Of a DNA stretch of 64,000 nucleotides, positions 61,860 to 64,000 are shown one piece after another. Made by a program: the position numbers and the translations under genes. Source of the DNA: Chitinophaga pinensis DSM 2588 (GTDB lineage: Bacteria > Bacteroidota > Bacteroidia > Chitinophagales > Chitinophagaceae); contig NC_013132.1 in NCBI RefSeq assembly GCF_000024005.1, forward strand, positions 3,652,001 to 3,716,000, in the 5' to 3' direction. Within the stretch, counting starts at the first letter, position 1, and every line of letters starts with the position of its first letter. The notes beneath the pieces are model-generated. The model had not been told where the DNA came from. It did no database searches and saw only the letters and a program-made list of their open reading frames with translations.

Positions 61860-61991
61860 TTATTTAGTAAGCATCTGAAGAACCTCGACGCGCATTATAA
61901 AAGAATCTCCAAAGATTAACGAGTCATTAACAGATTTGTTGAAAAGCTGTTTTACCTTCAATCCTGTAATAAGTGCCTCTTTTTTGTCCAT
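61860..61991 (-). CDS. Possible small protein, 43 aa
   Basis: MDKKEALITGLKVKQLF and on to the stop at 61860, directly abutting the HTH gene tail to tail. Composition is protein-like, but there is no homology clue or promoter. The 229-nt gap it fills otherwise shows nothing. Confidence 0.22.
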   Translation of the reverse strand: MDKKEALITGLKVKQLFNKSVNDSLIFGDSFIMRVEVLQMLTK

Positions 61992-62088
61992 AACTCTTAA
62001 AACCTTAAACCTAAAAAACGAATAGAGACCCCACCGTATCCCTGAGCAACATCCCAAACTCTAACATTCCTGTATAATACTATAGCAC

Positions 62089-63504
62089 ATGAAGCAATAC
62101 TTCTTCACAGGGCTATTCATTGCGTTATGCCTAACGGTCAGCGCTCAGGGCATCCAATTGCCCAGCGCAGATGATAGCCTGTTATCCCAATTACCTGGAA
62201 AATATCTGAACAGTGTCCAGAACAAAACAAAACGAGTAGAAAACCTCGTTGCTAGAAGCAGCTTGAAAGCCCTGCGAAAAATGGAAAAGCTGGAAAACGA
62301 GCTAAAGACTAAACTCCAAAAGGCCGATCCATCGCGTGTGGAGTCTTTATGGAGCATAAGTACCAATAGGGCATCTAATATGAAGGATAAGTTGCTTTCC
62401 AAATCGAAGGAAAGAGTGAGTAGAGGCGGCTATTTAGACAATTACACAGATACCCTTCAAAGTATCCTGGACTTTTTAGACAATCAAAGACTGAAAGGTA
62501 TCATAAGCAGTAATGAACTGGAAAAAGCCAAACAAAATCTACTTAATGTAAAAGACCAACTGAATATATCTTCGCAAATCCAAGAGCAAATCCGAGAACG
62601 CAAACAGCAGTTGTCAAAGGAGCTGGCAGGGATAGCAAATTGTAGGCATATCCTTAGCGACATGAATAGGCAAGCTGTTTATTATACTCAGCGACTTAAC
62701 GAATATAGAGATATACTGTATGATCCATCTAAAGCCGAAAAAAAGGCTATGGAATTGCTTCGTAAGAATAAGATGTTCCAGACTTTCATGCAAAAGAACT
62801 CTATGCTGTCTGGGTTATTCAACATAAATATGAGCGAAGATCCTACACAAGCCCTGCAAAATCTGCAAGGTCGTAGTGTGGTAGAGCAACAGATTCAGCA
62901 AAGTATTGGTTCTGATCCTTCTGCCCAACAGACAGTTAGCCAACAAATGGATCAATCGGTATCAGTTATTGACCAGGCAAAACAGAAAGTATCAAGTGGA
63001 GCCGGTTCTGTAGATGACATGCCAGACTTCCAACCCAATCCCTTGAAGACAAAACGCTTTCTACAACGTTTGGAATACGGAGGAAATGTCCAATCGCAAC
63101 GCAGTACAACATTACTTCCTACAATGACTGATATAGCCTTAGAGGTTGCTTATAAGTTTAGCCCCAAGACTCAGGCAGGTTTTGGTTTAGTATATAAGGT
63201 CGGTTGGGGCAAAAGCCTCTCACACATTACGCTCACTACTGAGGGAATTGGTTTTCGGTCTTTTGCCAATTATAGGCTCAAAGGGAGACTCCACGCTACT
63301 GCTGGGATTGAGTACAACAAATTTATGCGTATTAATTCAATGACTGAGCTGAAAAAATGGACCGGTTGGTCACGCAGCAGTCTTGCTGGTATAAAAGTAA
63401 TGGTAAGTGATAAGGCTGGCATGTTGCTACTTTATGACTTTGAAGCCCAACGCAGTATCCCACAAACTAATTCTCTAAAAATCCGTTACCACTACAAATT
63501 CTAA
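62089..63504 (+). CDS. Secreted coiled-coil/outer-membrane-barrel protein before Rhs gene
   Basis: 471 aa. Signal peptide about 1-19 (TVSAQ). Residues 40-210 are a long coiled-coil region ('RSSLKALRKMEKLENELKTKLQKADPSRVESLW', 'QIQEQIRERKQQLSKELAGI'), 230-320 a Gln-rich linker. About 340-471 is a beta-rich end of alternating strands finishing in 'LKIRYHYKF', a terminal Phe as in outer-membrane barrels. It is 29 nt upstream of an Rhs gene, so the two are probably co-transcribed and this protein may display or export the Rhs protein. No named family recognised. Confidence 0.7.
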   Translation: MKQYFFTGLFIALCLTVSAQGIQLPSADDSLLSQLPGKYLNSVQNKTKRVENLVARSSLKALRKMEKLENELKTKLQKADPSRVESLWSISTNRASNMKDKLLSKSKERVSRGGYLDNYTDTLQSILDFLDNQRLKGIISSNELEKAKQNLLNVKDQLNISSQIQEQIRERKQQLSKELAGIANCRHILSDMNRQAVYYTQRLNEYRDILYDPSKAEKKAMELLRKNKMFQTFMQKNSMLSGLFNINMSEDPTQALQNLQGRSVVEQQIQQSIGSDPSAQQTVSQQMDQSVSVIDQAKQKVSSGAGSVDDMPDFQPNPLKTKRFLQRLEYGGNVQSQRSTTLLPTMTDIALEVAYKFSPKTQAGFGLVYKVGWGKSLSHITLTTEGIGFRSFANYRLKGRLHATAGIEYNKFMRINSMTELKKWTGWSRSSLAGIKVMVSDKAGMLLLYDFEAQRSIPQTNSLKIRYHYKF

Positions 63505-63533
63505 TTCATCATTATCATTTAATCAACCTTAAG

Positions 63534-64000
63534 ATGAAACGTACTATTTTCAGAAAGGTCATGGTCATGACTTTCCTGTTACTATCCGCTGTTTGCGGTC
63601 TGGCACAGGACAATATTTATGACCGCACTACCATTTCCTCCCCTACACCTGCAAGTCTGGGAAAATATGTGGATTTCCCAGTCAATACACATACGGGTAT
63701 TCCGGAAATCAGCATACCAATTTACACCATCGAAACCGGCAATCTCAAATTGCCAATTACATTAGGGAATCATCCTTCCGGGCTTAAAGTACTTGAACCA
63801 AGTAGTGCAGCAGGACTAGGCTTCGCGCTAAATGCTGGCGGCGTTATTACTCGAACAGTTCGCGGCGCTCCTGACGAAAGGAGTACCAGTACTATCTACA
63901 ACCAGGATCATGGATGGTATTCAGACACAGGTTACATGCGTCGCTTCTACAGCAACCTAATGCAAGACTGGCAGGGTGTTGCCGCTGGTCGGCATGATGG
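63534..64000 (+). CDS. Rhs/YD-repeat-type secreted protein, 5' part
   Basis: 155 codons from the ATG at 63534 to the window end. Signal peptide about 1-25 (SAVCGLAQ). Then 'ISSPTPASLGKYVDFPVNTHTGIPEISIPIYTIETGNLKLPITLGNHPSGLKV' and 'AAGLGFALNAGGVITRTVRG', the conserved opening of Bacteroidota Rhs proteins, where a YD-repeat shell encloses a variable C-terminal toxin. The toxin and its immunity gene lie beyond the window, so polymorphic-toxin function is inferred from the N-terminus only. Confidence 0.82.
   Translation, partial: MKRTIFRKVMVMTFLLLSAVCGLAQDNIYDRTTISSPTPASLGKYVDFPVNTHTGIPEISIPIYTIETGNLKLPITLGNHPSGLKVLEPSSAAGLGFALNAGGVITRTVRGAPDERSTSTIYNQDHGWYSDTGYMRRFYSNLMQDWQGVAAGRHD

Noticed and set aside
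1..64000. CRISPR arrays, insertion sequences with transposases, rRNA genes, replication origin
   Set aside because: None seen on reading through; no regularly spaced repeats, no transposase-like protein other than the serine recombinase, no rRNA-like sequence.

Overview
The window looks like chromosomal DNA of a Bacteroidota bacterium, most likely Chitinophagaceae (Chitinophaga-like). The evidence is the protein families (GH127 and GH43 secreted arabinan enzymes, two-FtsX-domain ABC permease, DUF4256, DUF4291, DUF5690, Bacteroidota-type Rhs protein), many short signal peptides, Bacteroidota-type promoters (TTTG, about 19-20 nt, TAnnTTTG) ahead of several genes, and little Shine-Dalgarno signal. 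No computation was run: family calls are by reading, and relationships to named families are from memory.

Layout. 1-6322 (mostly minus strand): 5' part of a secreted repeat protein, a DUF808 membrane protein, an AraC regulator with a YhhS-like MFS exporter, and a helical-repeat protein. 6495-15542: secreted GH127 and GH43 enzymes that probably act on arabinose-containing polysaccharide. They flank a small phosphonate-type cluster (PhnZ-like HD oxygenase, secreted phosphodiesterase, DUF5690 transporter broken by a 2-bp duplication). 15583-31159: mixed housekeeping and accessory genes (two GNATs, DUF5655, DUF1877, FtsX-type permease with a sigma-54-like promoter and tandem palindromes, alpha/beta hydrolase, AraC, DUF4256 with a double operator, DUF4291, acyl-CoA desaturase). 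This stretch also holds two decayed genes (C-terminal domain of a TPR-type protein at about 24311-24773, XRE regulator at 30075-30333).

31115-47384 is the most unusual part: a tight six-gene minus-strand operon of about 16 kb. In order of transcription it encodes a 131-aa membrane-anchored protein, a 511-aa trypsin-fold protease with a CCCC cluster, a 1147-aa beta-rich protein with a DUF6603-like core, a 1129-aa protein with an internal transmembrane hairpin, an 1859-aa protein with an N-terminal coiled coil, and a 630-aa protein. The four large proteins have no signal peptide and no recognised enzymatic domain. I recall similar sets in Actinobacteria and Myxobacteria but know of no assigned function, so this is the best candidate for an undescribed system (a protease plus a giant structural assembly).

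47772-55873: MHS-type symporter, patatin/outer-membrane barrel fusion, miaE and bioF from overlapping divergent promoters, and a penicillin-acylase-family enzyme.

55945-64000: a tRNA-Lys(TTT) gene with a textbook Bacteroidota promoter marks the edge of a visibly more AT-rich island. A large serine recombinase lies next to the tRNA and its reading frame runs antisense through it. The island carries a cassette of a soluble histidine-kinase-like protein, an 88-aa protein and a McrB-like AAA+ ATPase without McrC, a branched structured-RNA candidate upstream of that cassette, a small HTH protein, and the start of an Rhs locus (coiled-coil/beta-barrel partner plus an Rhs protein cut by the window end).
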